64,000 nt of DNA from an uncultured Alphaproteobacteria bacterium (GCA_902571865.1 CACGDO010000005.1:65486-129485), one strand, 5' to 3'. Shown: positions 1 through 10,644, numbered from the stretch's first letter. Numbers and translations: made by a program. The notes: generated from the letters alone by a model not told the origin.

Positions 1-17
1 GGTACTCATTTAATCAA

Positions 18-794
18 ATGGTCAGTGAAAGATCTTCAATTTACTATTGGAACGCTATTGATAGAACATTTGATAAAGATGGTGATGTTGTTTTGCAAGA
101 TGAGAAAAGAAGAATGTATATGAATACTTGGATTAGAACATTTAAGGTGAGTATATATGTTACAATTTTTTGTTTAATTCTAGGTTTTCCCGTTGCTCAT
201 TTATTAGCTAACTTACCACTTAGATACAGTAATCTTTTGATGATTTTCGTATTACTTCCTTTTTGGACTTCTTTACTAGTGAGAACAACTGCATGGATAG
301 TAATGCTTCAACAAAACGGGGTGATTAATGGAATTTTAGTTTGGTTAGGCGTCATATCTGATGATGGGAGAATACAAATGGTTTACAATGAAGCAGGTAC
401 TTTAATTGCAATGACGCAAATTTTACTCCCATTTATGATTTTACCTTTGTACAGTGTAATGAGAGTAATTCCCAAAAGTCATATGAGAGCTGCTCAAAAC
501 TTAGGCGCTAAACCAGCAATGGCGTTTTGGCGAGTTTATCTACCCCAAACTATACCTGGTATAAGTGCAGGCGGTTTATTAGTATTTGTTCTTGCTATTG
601 GATATTTTATAACACCTGAACTAGTTGGTGGAAAAGATGGTAAATTAATTGGTAGTTGGATAGCTTACCATTTAAGAACAACGCTCAATTGGGGATTATG
701 TGCTGCTCTAGGTGGTATTTTACTTGGTATAATGCTAATATTCTACTGGCTCTACAATAAAATTGTTGGAATAGATAACATTAAGCTAGGATAA
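18..794 (+). CDS. ABC transporter permease, PotB-like (spermidine/putrescine or related); 5' end may lie upstream of the window
   Basis: BPD_transp-type TM protein with the EAA-like motif 'AAQNLGAKPAMAFWRVYLPQTIPGI'; frame remains open to window start. Confidence 0.85.
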   Translation: MVSERSSIYYWNAIDRTFDKDGDVVLQDEKRRMYMNTWIRTFKVSIYVTIFCLILGFPVAHLLANLPLRYSNLLMIFVLLPFWTSLLVRTTAWIVMLQQNGVINGILVWLGVISDDGRIQMVYNEAGTLIAMTQILLPFMILPLYSVMRVIPKSHMRAAQNLGAKPAMAFWRVYLPQTIPGISAGGLLVFVLAIGYFITPELVGGKDGKLIGSWIAYHLRTTLNWGLCAALGGILLGIMLIFYWLYNKIVGIDNIKLG

Positions 795-797
795 AAC

Positions 798-1694
798 ATG
801 GCTCTTCCAAGTTACGCAACACCAGTACAAAGAACATACTATTATTTATATTTATTTTTTTGTGCTGTAGTTTTCTTCTTTTTAATAGCACCACTGTTTG
901 CAATTATTCCAATTTCTTTCAGTGTTTCTCCGTTTATGGTTTTTACAGAAGGAATGTTGGCATGGCCTCCTGATCCAGAAGCTTGGTCGATAAGATGGTA
1001 TAAAAATATGATTGGTGATTGTAGTGCTGATGTTGTTTCTTCTACCGTTCCATGTTCAACAAAGTGGATGGTTGGTACAGTAAATAGTTTTTATATTGGT
1101 ATTATAGCAACTGTTATTGCTACAGCTTTAGGAACACTGGCAGCTCTTGGTTTAAGTAGACCACATATGCCATATAAAGGTTTGATAATGGCAATATTAA
1201 TTTCACCAATGATTGTTCCACTAATTATAACAGCTGCAGGAATGTTTTTCTTCTATGCAAGAATAAATCTTGTTTATACTTTCACAGGTGTAATTCTTGC
1301 ACACGTTGCTCTTGCTACACCTTTTGTAGTAATCACTGTAACGGCAACATTAGTTGGTTTCGATATGAATATGGTAAAAGCTGCACAAAGTTTAGGCGCT
1401 AAACCAATGAGAACATTTTTTAAAGTCATTATGCCTTTGATTTTACCAGGTATTATATCAGGAGCTTTATTTGCTTTTATTACATCTTTTGATGAAGTTG
1501 TTATTGTTATGTTTATGGCAAGTATTGATCAGTTAACTATTCCTAAACAAATGTGGGCCGGCATACGACAAGAAATTAGCCCTGTTATTTTATGTATGGC
1601 TACGTGTTTAGTGCTTCTTTCTATATTTTTATTAACTACGGTTGAGCTACTTAGAAGAAGGTCTGAAAAACTCAGAGGTATTAAAGCTCGATAG
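798..1694 (+). CDS. ABC transporter permease, PotC-like
   Basis: EAA motif 'AAQSLGAKPMRTFFKVIMPLILPGI'; follows the PotB-like gene after a 3-nt gap. Confidence 0.85.
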   Translation: MALPSYATPVQRTYYYLYLFFCAVVFFFLIAPLFAIIPISFSVSPFMVFTEGMLAWPPDPEAWSIRWYKNMIGDCSADVVSSTVPCSTKWMVGTVNSFYIGIIATVIATALGTLAALGLSRPHMPYKGLIMAILISPMIVPLIITAAGMFFFYARINLVYTFTGVILAHVALATPFVVITVTATLVGFDMNMVKAAQSLGAKPMRTFFKVIMPLILPGIISGALFAFITSFDEVVIVMFMASIDQLTIPKQMWAGIRQEISPVILCMATCLVLLSIFLLTTVELLRRRSEKLRGIKAR

Positions 1695-1698
1695 AACA

Positions 1699-2928
1699 GT
1701 GAAGAACATTGCTGTTATTGGTGCTGGTATAGTTGGTATATGCAGCGCATATTTTTTAAAAAAATCTGGATTTAATGTAACTTTAATTGATAGGGAGCAG
1801 CCTGGCTCAATGACAAGTTTTGGGCATGCTTGTACTTTTGCAGACTATGCAAATGTTCCTGTTAATTATCCTGGATTGATTTGGGATATACCTTCAATGC
1901 TTTTAAGAAAAGATGGACCTTTGGCAGTTGATTTTTTTTATATTCTAAAAAACTTGCCTTGGGCAATAAGTTTTTTAAAAAACTGTAAAAAAGAAAAAGT
2001 TAATGAAATAGCAAACTCTCTCACCAACCTATTAAAACACTCACAAATATCTTACGATGAAATTTTTCAAGATGTAAATGTAAAAGAATATATTAGCTAT
2101 GAAGAAAATCTCTATCTTTTTAATACAAAAAAATCTTATGAAAATTATGAATACGCAAACATTATTAGAAAAAATAATAACGTTAAGGTAAGAAATTTAA
2201 ATAAAGATGAAGTTAAAGAATTAGAACCAAATTTAGCTGATGTTTATTATTCTGGGCAAGTCTTTACTGGATCAAGACACACAACAAATCCATTAGCAAT
2301 AAGTACTAAGATTTTTAAAAAGTTTTTAGAACTAGGCGGTGTTTATATAAATCAAAATATAAAAAATTTAACACAGAAAGAAACAAATATAGAATTATTT
2401 TTAGAAAATAAAAAACTTAATTTTGATAAAATAATTGTAAGTGCTGGTGCTTGGTCAAATCAAATTGCAAATAAGCTTGGAGATAAATTCCCTCTTGATA
2501 CCGAAAGAGGGTATCACCTTTTATTTAAAACTGAAGAGAAATTAATAAATCGTCCCGTTGCTTGGTCTGAATCTGGATTTTACTTAATACAAATTCATGA
2601 TGGTATAAGAGCTGCTGGGACAGTTGAAATAGCAGGTTTAAATAAACCACCTAATAAAAAACGTCTTGAAATGATAGAGAGACAATCAAGAAAGGTTTTA
2701 CCCCAATTGAAAGAGGTAAGATCAACATGGATGGGTAGAAGGCCTACATTACCAGACTCATTACCTGTTATTGGAAAGTCTCGCAAAAATAATAATGTCA
2801 TTTATGCATTTGGACATCAACATATTGGCTGGACTTTAGGAGCTGTTACAGGAAAAATTATTGATAGTTTATCAAAAGATCAACTGCCGAATATAGATAT
2901 TAGCGCTTATTCTCCTGGCCGATTTTAA
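1699..2928 (+). CDS. FAD-dependent oxidoreductase, DadA-like (D-amino acid dehydrogenase/DAO family)
   Basis: Rossmann motif 'IAVIGAGIVGICSAYFLKKSG' directly after a GTG at 1699; the listed TTG start at 1642 overlaps the permease and adds a non-homologous leader. Confidence 0.8.
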   Translation: MKNIAVIGAGIVGICSAYFLKKSGFNVTLIDREQPGSMTSFGHACTFADYANVPVNYPGLIWDIPSMLLRKDGPLAVDFFYILKNLPWAISFLKNCKKEKVNEIANSLTNLLKHSQISYDEIFQDVNVKEYISYEENLYLFNTKKSYENYEYANIIRKNNNVKVRNLNKDEVKELEPNLADVYYSGQVFTGSRHTTNPLAISTKIFKKFLELGGVYINQNIKNLTQKETNIELFLENKKLNFDKIIVSAGAWSNQIANKLGDKFPLDTERGYHLLFKTEEKLINRPVAWSESGFYLIQIHDGIRAAGTVEIAGLNKPPNKKRLEMIERQSRKVLPQLKEVRSTWMGRRPTLPDSLPVIGKSRKNNNVIYAFGHQHIGWTLGAVTGKIIDSLSKDQLPNIDISAYSPGRF

Positions 2929-4358
2929 CCTAAACTAATTCCAACATTTTTGACTTGAAGATAAGATTTAAGTCCATCCACTCCTTTTTCACGGCTATAT
3001 CCTGATTGTTTATAACCTCCAAAAGGTGTTGCATGATTTCCAGTGAACCATTTATTTACATATACTTGACCAGCTTCTAATTTACTTGCGGTCCAAGATG
3101 CTTTTTTTAGATCTTTTGTAAAAACACCAGCACCTAAACCATACTCAGTATCATTCGCAATATCAATTGCTTCCTCTTGATCTTCATATTCAAGAACTGA
3201 GAGTACTGGACCAAAAATTTCTTCTCTAGCTACAGTCATACTTTGTTTAACATTGTTTAGAACTGTTGGTTCCATAAAATATCCTTCACGTTCTAATCTT
3301 TTTCCACCATATGCTGCTTCTGCTCCTTCTTGGATTCCTGATCTTGCATAACCTTCAACTTTTTGAAGCTGATTTTCTGATATAACTGGAGTTAGATCTG
3401 TATCTTTTTCTATACCAGGTCCAATTTTTAAAGATTTACTCATATCAACTAGCTTATCTACTAATTCATCCTTGATTGATTTATGAACTACCAATCTAGA
3501 CATCGCTGTACAAATTTGTCCAGCAACACTAAATATTCCTGAACGTGCACTTTCCAAAACTTCATTTAGATCTGCGTCAGGGTACACTATACCAGCTGAC
3601 TTACCACCTAATTCAACTACAGCAGGTATAGCTTTGTCAGCACAAGCATGAAGTATCTTTTTTCCAGTTGCGACTGAACCCGTAAATACTACGTGATTTA
3701 CATCTTCATGAGATACAAGATAAGATCCTGCTTCATTTCCATAACCACAAATTATGTTGATTAATCCTTCTGGCACATCAGCATTTAGTATTGCTTTAGC
3801 TAAAATTGTTGCAGACAAAGGAGTTAATTCTGCAGTTTTAATAATTGTTGAATTTCCTGTAGCAAAAGAGCAAGATAGTGATCTTCCAATCATAGATAAT
3901 GGAAAATTCCAAGGTACAACATGTGCCGATACACCAAATGGCTCTAAAACTGTGTAGTCAAAAACATTTTTTGCAACAGGTATTGTTTTACCTTCAAGTT
4001 TATCAGTTAAGCCTGCATAGTAATCAAACATATCTGCTACATCATTGAATTCTTTAATTGCAGAAGCGATATTTTTTCCATTTTCATAACAAAGAAGTTC
4101 ACCACCTTCTTTTGAAACCTTTCTCGTCTCTTCGGCAATTTTTCTCATTAGCTTTGCTCTTGAAAGTAAAGGCATATCAACAAGAACTCTGCTATGGTAT
4201 GAATTCTTAGCTGCTTCTACTGCAAGATCAACTTCATTTTTTTTTGCACATGAAATTTCACCAATGATTTTACCATTTGAAGGATCATCAACCTTTATTG
4301 TTTCTTTGGACTCACTTTCAATCCATTTATTATTTATAAAATTCTTATATTTTTCCAT
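2925..4358 (-). CDS. NAD(P)-dependent aldehyde dehydrogenase
   Basis: 'VVPWNFPLSM', 'VFTGSVATGKKI', 'ELGGKSAGIV', 'GQICTAMSR', 'EEIFGPVLSV' motifs. Confidence 0.9.
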   Translation of the reverse strand: MEKYKNFINNKWIESESKETIKVDDPSNGKIIGEISCAKKNEVDLAVEAAKNSYHSRVLVDMPLLSRAKLMRKIAEETRKVSKEGGELLCYENGKNIASAIKEFNDVADMFDYYAGLTDKLEGKTIPVAKNVFDYTVLEPFGVSAHVVPWNFPLSMIGRSLSCSFATGNSTIIKTAELTPLSATILAKAILNADVPEGLINIICGYGNEAGSYLVSHEDVNHVVFTGSVATGKKILHACADKAIPAVVELGGKSAGIVYPDADLNEVLESARSGIFSVAGQICTAMSRLVVHKSIKDELVDKLVDMSKSLKIGPGIEKDTDLTPVISENQLQKVEGYARSGIQEGAEAAYGGKRLEREGYFMEPTVLNNVKQSMTVAREEIFGPVLSVLEYEDQEEAIDIANDTEYGLGAGVFTKDLKKASWTASKLEAGQVYVNKWFTGNHATPFGGYKQSGYSREKGVDGLKSYLQVKNVGISLG

Positions 4359-4442
4359 TTTCTGCGTTTTTTAATTAATTATTTTTGTTTCATTCTTTAT
4401 CATTTAGGATATGAAATTGATACAAATATAATTTTAAGAAAC

Positions 4443-5801
4443 ATGAGTATTACATTTAATCAGTTAAAAAAACTAATAACAAAAAAAGAAATAGATACAG
4501 TTTTAGTTTGTGTATCAGATATGCAAGGTCGACTAAATGGCAAAAGAGTTACTGGAAAAGCTTTTCTCGATTATGTGTATAAGGAAACGCATATGTGCGA
4601 CTATCTCTATACTGTTGATATGGATATGTTTACTGTACCCGGATATAAATCCTCTTCTTGGGAAACTGGCTATGGAGATATGACTGTAATTCCAGATCTC
4701 AAAACGATAAAGATAGCAAATTGGTTAAATAAAACAGCTATAGTAATATGTGATTGTTTAGACCATTCAGGAAAAAAACCACTTATTCATTCAACAAGAC
4801 AGATATTAAAAGATGTTTTAGCTAAGGCAGACAAAATGGGATTTCAATCAATGGTTGGTTCAGAATTAGAATTTTTTCTTTTTAATCAAACTTATGAAGA
4901 AATTCATAATAATAATTATACAAAACTTAAAGAGTCTTCTTGGTATATTGAAGATTATATGATTTTCCAAACTACGAAAGAAGAGGATGTGATGCAGGAA
5001 TTAAGGAATTCTCTTCTAGATAGTGGAATTTATGTAGAATGTTCAAAGGGTGAAGCAGCTCCAGGACAAGAAGAAATCAATGTTGTTTTTTCCGATGCAT
5101 TAAACATGGCTGACAATCATATTTTAATTAAAAATGCGACAAAAGAAATTGCTTATAAACATAACAAAGCCGTAACCTTTATGGCTAAATATAACAAAGA
5201 AGTTTGTGGAAGTTCATGTCATATTCATAACTCTTTATTCGATAAGAAAACAAAGAAAAATATTTTTTATAACCCTAAGGATAAATATGGAATGTCTGAT
5301 ATTTTTAAAAGTTATCTTGCGGGACAAATTAAATTATTACCAGATATTTCAATTTTTTTAGCACCAAATATTAATTCTTATAAAAGATTTCAAGATGGAT
5401 CATTTGCCCCTACAAAATCTGTTTGGGGCATTGATAATCGTACTGCTGGGTTTAGACTAGCTGGTCATGGATCATCCATAAGAATTGAATGTCGAGTCCC
5501 AGGAGCGGATGTTAATCCTTATCTTTCTTTTGCTGCTTTAGTTGGTGCTGGGTTATACGGTATTAAAAATAAACTTAAATTAGATAAACCTTATTCAGGG
5601 AATATTTATGAGAAAAAAGTAAATGAAGTTCCTAAAACACTTAACGAAGCAATCCAACTTGCTAAAAAATCTAAATTTTTAAAAGAGATATTTCCACAAG
5701 ATGTACTTGATCATTATATCCATGCTGCTGAATGGGAGCAAAAAGATTATGATGGTTCAGTTAATGATTGGCAATTACGAAGATATTTCGAACGAGGCTA
5801 A
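4443..5801 (+). CDS. Glutamine synthetase family protein, likely gamma-glutamyl-amine ligase (PuuA-like)
   Basis: GS catalytic-domain motifs ('GSELEFFLF', 'GSSCHIHNSLF', 'NSYKRF', 'NRTAGFR', 'RIECRVPGADVNPYL'); amine catabolism context. Confidence 0.85.
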   Translation: MSITFNQLKKLITKKEIDTVLVCVSDMQGRLNGKRVTGKAFLDYVYKETHMCDYLYTVDMDMFTVPGYKSSSWETGYGDMTVIPDLKTIKIANWLNKTAIVICDCLDHSGKKPLIHSTRQILKDVLAKADKMGFQSMVGSELEFFLFNQTYEEIHNNNYTKLKESSWYIEDYMIFQTTKEEDVMQELRNSLLDSGIYVECSKGEAAPGQEEINVVFSDALNMADNHILIKNATKEIAYKHNKAVTFMAKYNKEVCGSSCHIHNSLFDKKTKKNIFYNPKDKYGMSDIFKSYLAGQIKLLPDISIFLAPNINSYKRFQDGSFAPTKSVWGIDNRTAGFRLAGHGSSIRIECRVPGADVNPYLSFAALVGAGLYGIKNKLKLDKPYSGNIYEKKVNEVPKTLNEAIQLAKKSKFLKEIFPQDVLDHYIHAAEWEQKDYDGSVNDWQLRRYFERG

Positions 5802-5810
5802 TTTTACTAA

Positions 5811-7187
5811 ATGTTTGAGACTATTACTCCAATAGACAACTCCGTCTTAGTTAAAAGAGAATATGCAACAGAAGAAGATATTGAAAAAAGTCTCAGCAAT
5901 TCCTATGCTGTAAGAGAGCATTGGAAAAAAATATCTCTAGAAGAAAGAAAAAAGTCAGTTTTAAATTTTGTAGAAATATTTTTAAAAAATAAGGATGTTT
6001 CTAGTAATTTATGTAAGCAAATAGGCAGACCTATAGCACAGTGCCCAGGAGAGATGCGAGGTTTTGAAGAAAGAGCTCGTTATATGATTGAAAATGCTGA
6101 TAGAGCACTATCAAGAGTTGTATCAATTAAAAATGATGAATTTGATAATTATATAAACAAAGAACCACTAGGAACTATATTTGTAATTGCACCATGGAAT
6201 TACCCTTTCAACACTTCTGTTAATTCAATTGTACCAAGTTTACTTGCAGGTAATGCAGTTATATTAAAACATTCTTCTCAAACTCCACTCTGTGCTGAAG
6301 AATTATATGAGGCAGCTAAACAATCTTCATTACCAAAAAATATTTTTCAGTATTTACATTTAGATCATGATCAAACATCAAGAATAATTTCAGATTCAAG
6401 AATTAATCATGTTTTATTTACAGGTTCTGTAAGTGGTGGAAAACAAATAAAAAAATCTATAGGCACTAGATTTATTGGAGCCGGTCTAGAGTTAGGTGGA
6501 AAAGATCCTGCTTATGTTAGAGCTGATTGTGACTTAGATCATGCTGTTGAAAATTTAGTTGATGGATCATACTTCAATTCTGGTCAATCTTGTTGTGGTA
6601 TCGAAAGAATTTATGTTGATAAAAAAATATACAATACATTTGTTGAAAAATTTAAAGATGTAACTGAGAAATATATTTTAGGAAATCCACTAGAGATGGA
6701 GACAAATTTAGGTCCAGTAGTGAAGCAATCTGCTGCAAATTATATTAGATCTGAAGTTAACAACGCAATTAGTCAAGGTGGAAAGAATATTATAGATAAC
6801 AAAAAATTTAATTTAGATGATGGTAATAATTGTTATGTAAGCCCAAGTGCACTCATTAATGTCGATCATTCGATGAAATATATGATGGAAGAAATATTTG
6901 GTCCTTCAGTTGGAATAATGAAAGTAGAAAATGAAAATGAAGCTTTATCTCTAATGAATGATAGTTCTTATGGGTTAACAGCAAGTATTTGGACAAATGA
7001 TAAGTCTTTTGCGGAAAATTTTGGAAAAAATGTTGAGACAGGAACTTTTTTTATGAATAGATGTGATTACTTAGATCCTGGCTTAGCATGGACCGGTGTA
7101 AAAGATACTGGAATTGGCGTTACTTTATCTGTTCTAGGATTTGATCATTTAACAAGAGCAAAAAGCTATCATATAAGAAATATTTAA
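5811..7187 (+). CDS. Aldehyde dehydrogenase family protein
   Basis: 'IAPWNYPFNTS', 'LFTGSVSGGKQI', 'LELGGKDPAYV', 'GQSCCGIERIYV', 'EEIFGPSVGI'. Confidence 0.88.
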   Translation: MFETITPIDNSVLVKREYATEEDIEKSLSNSYAVREHWKKISLEERKKSVLNFVEIFLKNKDVSSNLCKQIGRPIAQCPGEMRGFEERARYMIENADRALSRVVSIKNDEFDNYINKEPLGTIFVIAPWNYPFNTSVNSIVPSLLAGNAVILKHSSQTPLCAEELYEAAKQSSLPKNIFQYLHLDHDQTSRIISDSRINHVLFTGSVSGGKQIKKSIGTRFIGAGLELGGKDPAYVRADCDLDHAVENLVDGSYFNSGQSCCGIERIYVDKKIYNTFVEKFKDVTEKYILGNPLEMETNLGPVVKQSAANYIRSEVNNAISQGGKNIIDNKKFNLDDGNNCYVSPSALINVDHSMKYMMEEIFGPSVGIMKVENENEALSLMNDSSYGLTASIWTNDKSFAENFGKNVETGTFFMNRCDYLDPGLAWTGVKDTGIGVTLSVLGFDHLTRAKSYHIRNI

Positions 7188-7191
7188 GATT

Positions 7192-8340
7192 ATGGAAAAT
7201 ATTAATTGGAATTATCCTACTACAATCTGGTTTGGTGTTGATAGAATAAAAGAAATACAAAAAGCCTGTAAAGAATTAAATATTCAAAAACCATTAATTG
7301 TTACTGATAATGGAATTTTAAAAACAAACATTATTAATAAGTTAAATGATTGTTTAGATAAACAGGCAATTGTTTATAGTGATGTTAAATCAAATCCTAC
7401 AGGTAAGAATGTTGAAGATGGTGTTAAAGCATTTAATGAAAATAAACATGATGGAGTAATAGCTGTTGGTGGAGGCTCGGGTATGGATACAGGAAAGGCA
7501 ATTGCATTCATGGCCAAGCAAGAAAGACCAATCTGGGATTTTGAAGATATTGGTGACTGGTGGACTAGAGCTAATGCAGATTCAATTTTTCCTATAATTG
7601 CTCTACCAACTACAGCTGGAACAGGTTCTGAAACTGGAAGAGCGTCAGTCTTTACTAACGAACAAACACAAGAAAAAAAAATAATTTTCCATCCAAAAAT
7701 GCTTCCATCAATTGTGATCCTTGATCCAAATTTGACAATTCCACTTCCTGCAAATCTAACAGCCTTTACAGGAATGGATGCGCTAGCTCATTGTTTAGAA
7801 GCATATTTGTCAAATATTTTTCATCCTTATTCTCAAGGTATTGCATTAGAGGGCATTAGATTAGTAAAAAATAATCTTGTTCTTGCTTTTAATGATGGAT
7901 CAAATCTAGAAGCTAGATCGCATATGCTAGCATCTTCATCTATGGGCTCAATAGCTTTTCAAAAGGGTTTAGGTGCTATCCATTCTTTAAGTCATCCTGT
8001 TGGTGCAATTTATAATACACATCATGGATTAACCAATGCAGTATTTATGCCATATGTTTTACAATATAATAAAAAAGGAATTGAAGAAAAAATTATTGAT
8101 ATTTCAAGATATATAAATTTAAAATCAGCAACATTTAATAATTTTATGGATTGGATTTTAGAGCTTAGATCTAATCTAAATATTCCTCATACTTTAAGTG
8201 AAATAATTGATGATGAAAAAAATTTAGAAAAAATGAGTTTAATGGCTTTTAATGATCCATCAACAAGTACAAATCCTATACCAGTTAACGCAGAAGATTT
8301 TTTAAAAATGTATATTAACGCCTTTAAAGGTGATTTATAA
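7192..8340 (+). CDS. Iron-containing alcohol dehydrogenase
   Basis: 'GVIAVGGGSGMDTGKAIA', 'PTTAGTGSETGRASVF', 'GMDALAHCLEAYLS', 'HSLSHPVGA..HHGL' metal-binding motifs. Confidence 0.9.
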   Translation: MENINWNYPTTIWFGVDRIKEIQKACKELNIQKPLIVTDNGILKTNIINKLNDCLDKQAIVYSDVKSNPTGKNVEDGVKAFNENKHDGVIAVGGGSGMDTGKAIAFMAKQERPIWDFEDIGDWWTRANADSIFPIIALPTTAGTGSETGRASVFTNEQTQEKKIIFHPKMLPSIVILDPNLTIPLPANLTAFTGMDALAHCLEAYLSNIFHPYSQGIALEGIRLVKNNLVLAFNDGSNLEARSHMLASSSMGSIAFQKGLGAIHSLSHPVGAIYNTHHGLTNAVFMPYVLQYNKKGIEEKIIDISRYINLKSATFNNFMDWILELRSNLNIPHTLSEIIDDEKNLEKMSLMAFNDPSTSTNPIPVNAEDFLKMYINAFKGDL

Positions 8341-8342
8341 AT

Positions 8343-9845
8343 TTATAGCGTTGCTCCAATTATCCAAGGATTAAATTCATCGTCACCATAATCATTTATT
8401 TCACTCTTTGATTTTTCACCCGATGCAACTGAAATTATTTTATCAAATATTTCTTTGCCAACTTCATTAACGCTTGCAACATTATCCATAATAGTACCAG
8501 CATTGATGTCCATATCTTCACTAAGTTTATTATACATATTTGTATTTGTTGCTATTTTAATACTTGGAGTGGGTTTAAATCCAAAGCACGAACCTCGACC
8601 AGTAGTAAAACAAATAACATTAGCGCCAGAAGCAACTTGACCAGTTACAGATACAGGATCATAACCTGGAGAATTCATAAAGTTAAAACCTTTGGTTTTT
8701 ACCTGTTCAGCATAATCGAGAACATCAACCATATTTCTATTTCCAGCTTTGGATACTGCACCTAATGACTTTTCCAGAATTGTAGTTAAACCTCCTTTTT
8801 TATTACCAGGACTTGGATTATTATCTAATGTGCTATCGTTGCTAGCAACATATTTTTTCCACCATTCAATTTGTTTATTTAGTTTTTCTATATTTTTTTC
8901 ATTTAATGATTTTTCAAATAATAAATGTTCGGCTCCATATATTTCTGGAGTCTCTGATAGTAATGTTGTTCCACCATGATCAATAATCATATCTGAAGCA
9001 AAGCCTAGTGCAGGATTTGCAGTTATCCCAGAATACGAATCTGAACCACCACATTGCAAAGCAACTGTTAGTTCTGAAATGGGTATATTTGTTCTAGAAA
9101 TACTATTAATTTCATTTAGTTGAATAAAAATTTTTGAAGTTACTTTCGTTATTATTTCATTTGTTCCACCTTCATCTTGAATATTCAAATATTCAATATT
9201 TCTTTTTTCCTGATCATTGTTGTACAAACTTATTTGGGCACATTCGCATCCAAGTCCAATAACAAAAACTTTTCCAAAATTAGGATGAATTTTAAAACCT
9301 TCAATAGTTCTGTTAAATACATTCATGGCATATCCAGAAGTATTCATCCCACAACCTGATGAATGTTTTAAACAAACTGCCCCATCAATGTTATCAAAAT
9401 TATTATCTTTTAAATAATTATTTATTTTATCAGATATTTTTTTAACAACTGTTGCCGAACAATTAACTGTACTAATTAAACCTATATAATTCCTAGTACC
9501 TGATGATCCATTATTCCTTTTAAAGCCTTTAAAGTATTCTGTTTTTTCACTTTTATTAATATCATTTCTAATATCTTTACGGATATATTCTCTTTTGAAT
9601 TCACTATATCCCATATTATGGGAATGTACATGTTCACCAGGTTCTATATTTTTATTTGATATTCCTATTATCTGACCATACTTAAAAATAAAATCACCAC
9701 TTTTAATTTTTTTTAAAGAAATTTTATGGCCATAAGGAATATTATTTATAGATTTAATTCCATAATTTATATTAATATTCTGAGGAATATCCATTGGAGC
9801 AATTCCAATATTATCTTTTTCATTTAATTTGATTATGTTAAACAT
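8343..9845 (-). CDS. UxaA-family hydrolase (altronate/galactarate dehydratase-like) with N-terminal SAF-like region
   Basis: 'NGSSGTRNYIGLISTVNCSATVVKKI', 'KHSSGCGM', 'LQCGGSDSYSGITANPALG', 'FTTGRGSCFGFKPTPSIKIATN'. Confidence 0.85.
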   Translation of the reverse strand: MFNIIKLNEKDNIGIAPMDIPQNININYGIKSINNIPYGHKISLKKIKSGDFIFKYGQIIGISNKNIEPGEHVHSHNMGYSEFKREYIRKDIRNDINKSEKTEYFKGFKRNNGSSGTRNYIGLISTVNCSATVVKKISDKINNYLKDNNFDNIDGAVCLKHSSGCGMNTSGYAMNVFNRTIEGFKIHPNFGKVFVIGLGCECAQISLYNNDQEKRNIEYLNIQDEGGTNEIITKVTSKIFIQLNEINSISRTNIPISELTVALQCGGSDSYSGITANPALGFASDMIIDHGGTTLLSETPEIYGAEHLLFEKSLNEKNIEKLNKQIEWWKKYVASNDSTLDNNPSPGNKKGGLTTILEKSLGAVSKAGNRNMVDVLDYAEQVKTKGFNFMNSPGYDPVSVTGQVASGANVICFTTGRGSCFGFKPTPSIKIATNTNMYNKLSEDMDINAGTIMDNVASVNEVGKEIFDKIISVASGEKSKSEINDYGDDEFNPWIIGATL

Positions 9846-9873
9846 AACTTAGATTAATATATCATAAATAATC

Positions 9874-10644
9874 ATGAACGAAATCGCAACTTATCCATCA
9901 CTAAAAGATAGAGTAGTGCTTATTACAGGAGGTGCCTCAGGAATTGGGGAAAGTATTGTCGAACAATTTGCTTCTCAAAAATCAAAAGTTGCATTTTTAG
10001 ATGTAAATGATGAGTTAGGTAACGAATTATCAAAAAAAATTAAAAACAAATATGATATTGATAGTCTATTTGTAAAATGTGATTTAAAAAATATAGAACA
10101 ACTTAAAAGTTCATTAGAGAAAGTAAAAAAAGAAATTGGGCCAATTTCAATTCTGGTAAATAATGCAGCAAATGATGAGAGACATGATCTAGATAGTGTC
10201 ACCCCTGAATATTGGGATGATAGAATGAATATTAATTTAAGACATTATTTTTTTGCAACCCAAGCTGTCTATAAAGACATGAAAGATTTAGGAAAAGGTT
10301 CTGTTGTAAATATAGGTAGTTTTTCATGGATGATTTCTCAAGGCGGTATGCCTGGATATACCACTGCAAAATCTGCTATTATGGGATTAACAAGAACTTT
10401 AGCAAGAGATTTAGGTGTCTATAACATTAGAGTAAATTGTATTGTTCCTGGTTGGATCATTACGGAGAGGCAAAAAAAATTATGGCTTACTCCAGAAATT
10501 AAAAAAACTCAACTTGAGAGACAATGTATTAAGAGAATGCTTATGCCTGAAGATATATCAAAGCCAGTTTTGTTTTTTGCATCCGATCAAAGTTCTGGTT
10601 GTACCGCACAAAATTATGTAATTGATGGTGGCATAGTTAATTAA
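9874..10644 (+). CDS. SDR family oxidoreductase
   Basis: 'VLITGGASGIGESIV', 'LVNNAAN', 'YTTAKSAIMGLTRTLARDLG'. Confidence 0.9.
   Translation: MNEIATYPSLKDRVVLITGGASGIGESIVEQFASQKSKVAFLDVNDELGNELSKKIKNKYDIDSLFVKCDLKNIEQLKSSLEKVKKEIGPISILVNNAANDERHDLDSVTPEYWDDRMNINLRHYFFATQAVYKDMKDLGKGSVVNIGSFSWMISQGGMPGYTTAKSAIMGLTRTLARDLGVYNIRVNCIVPGWIITERQKKLWLTPEIKKTQLERQCIKRMLMPEDISKPVLFFASDQSSGCTAQNYVIDGGIVN

Noticed and set aside
1642-1698. N-terminal extension of the DadA-like protein from TTG 1642
   Set aside because: Overlaps the permease end; the GTG at 1699 begins exactly at the FAD-binding strand.
2595-2801. Short antisense ORFs throughout the ORF track (such as 2595-2801, 8455-8640, 9177-9359, 36613-36855, 46164-46586)
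   Set aside because: They lie inside well-supported CDS on the other strand, lack SD signals or recognisable motifs, and look like chance open frames.
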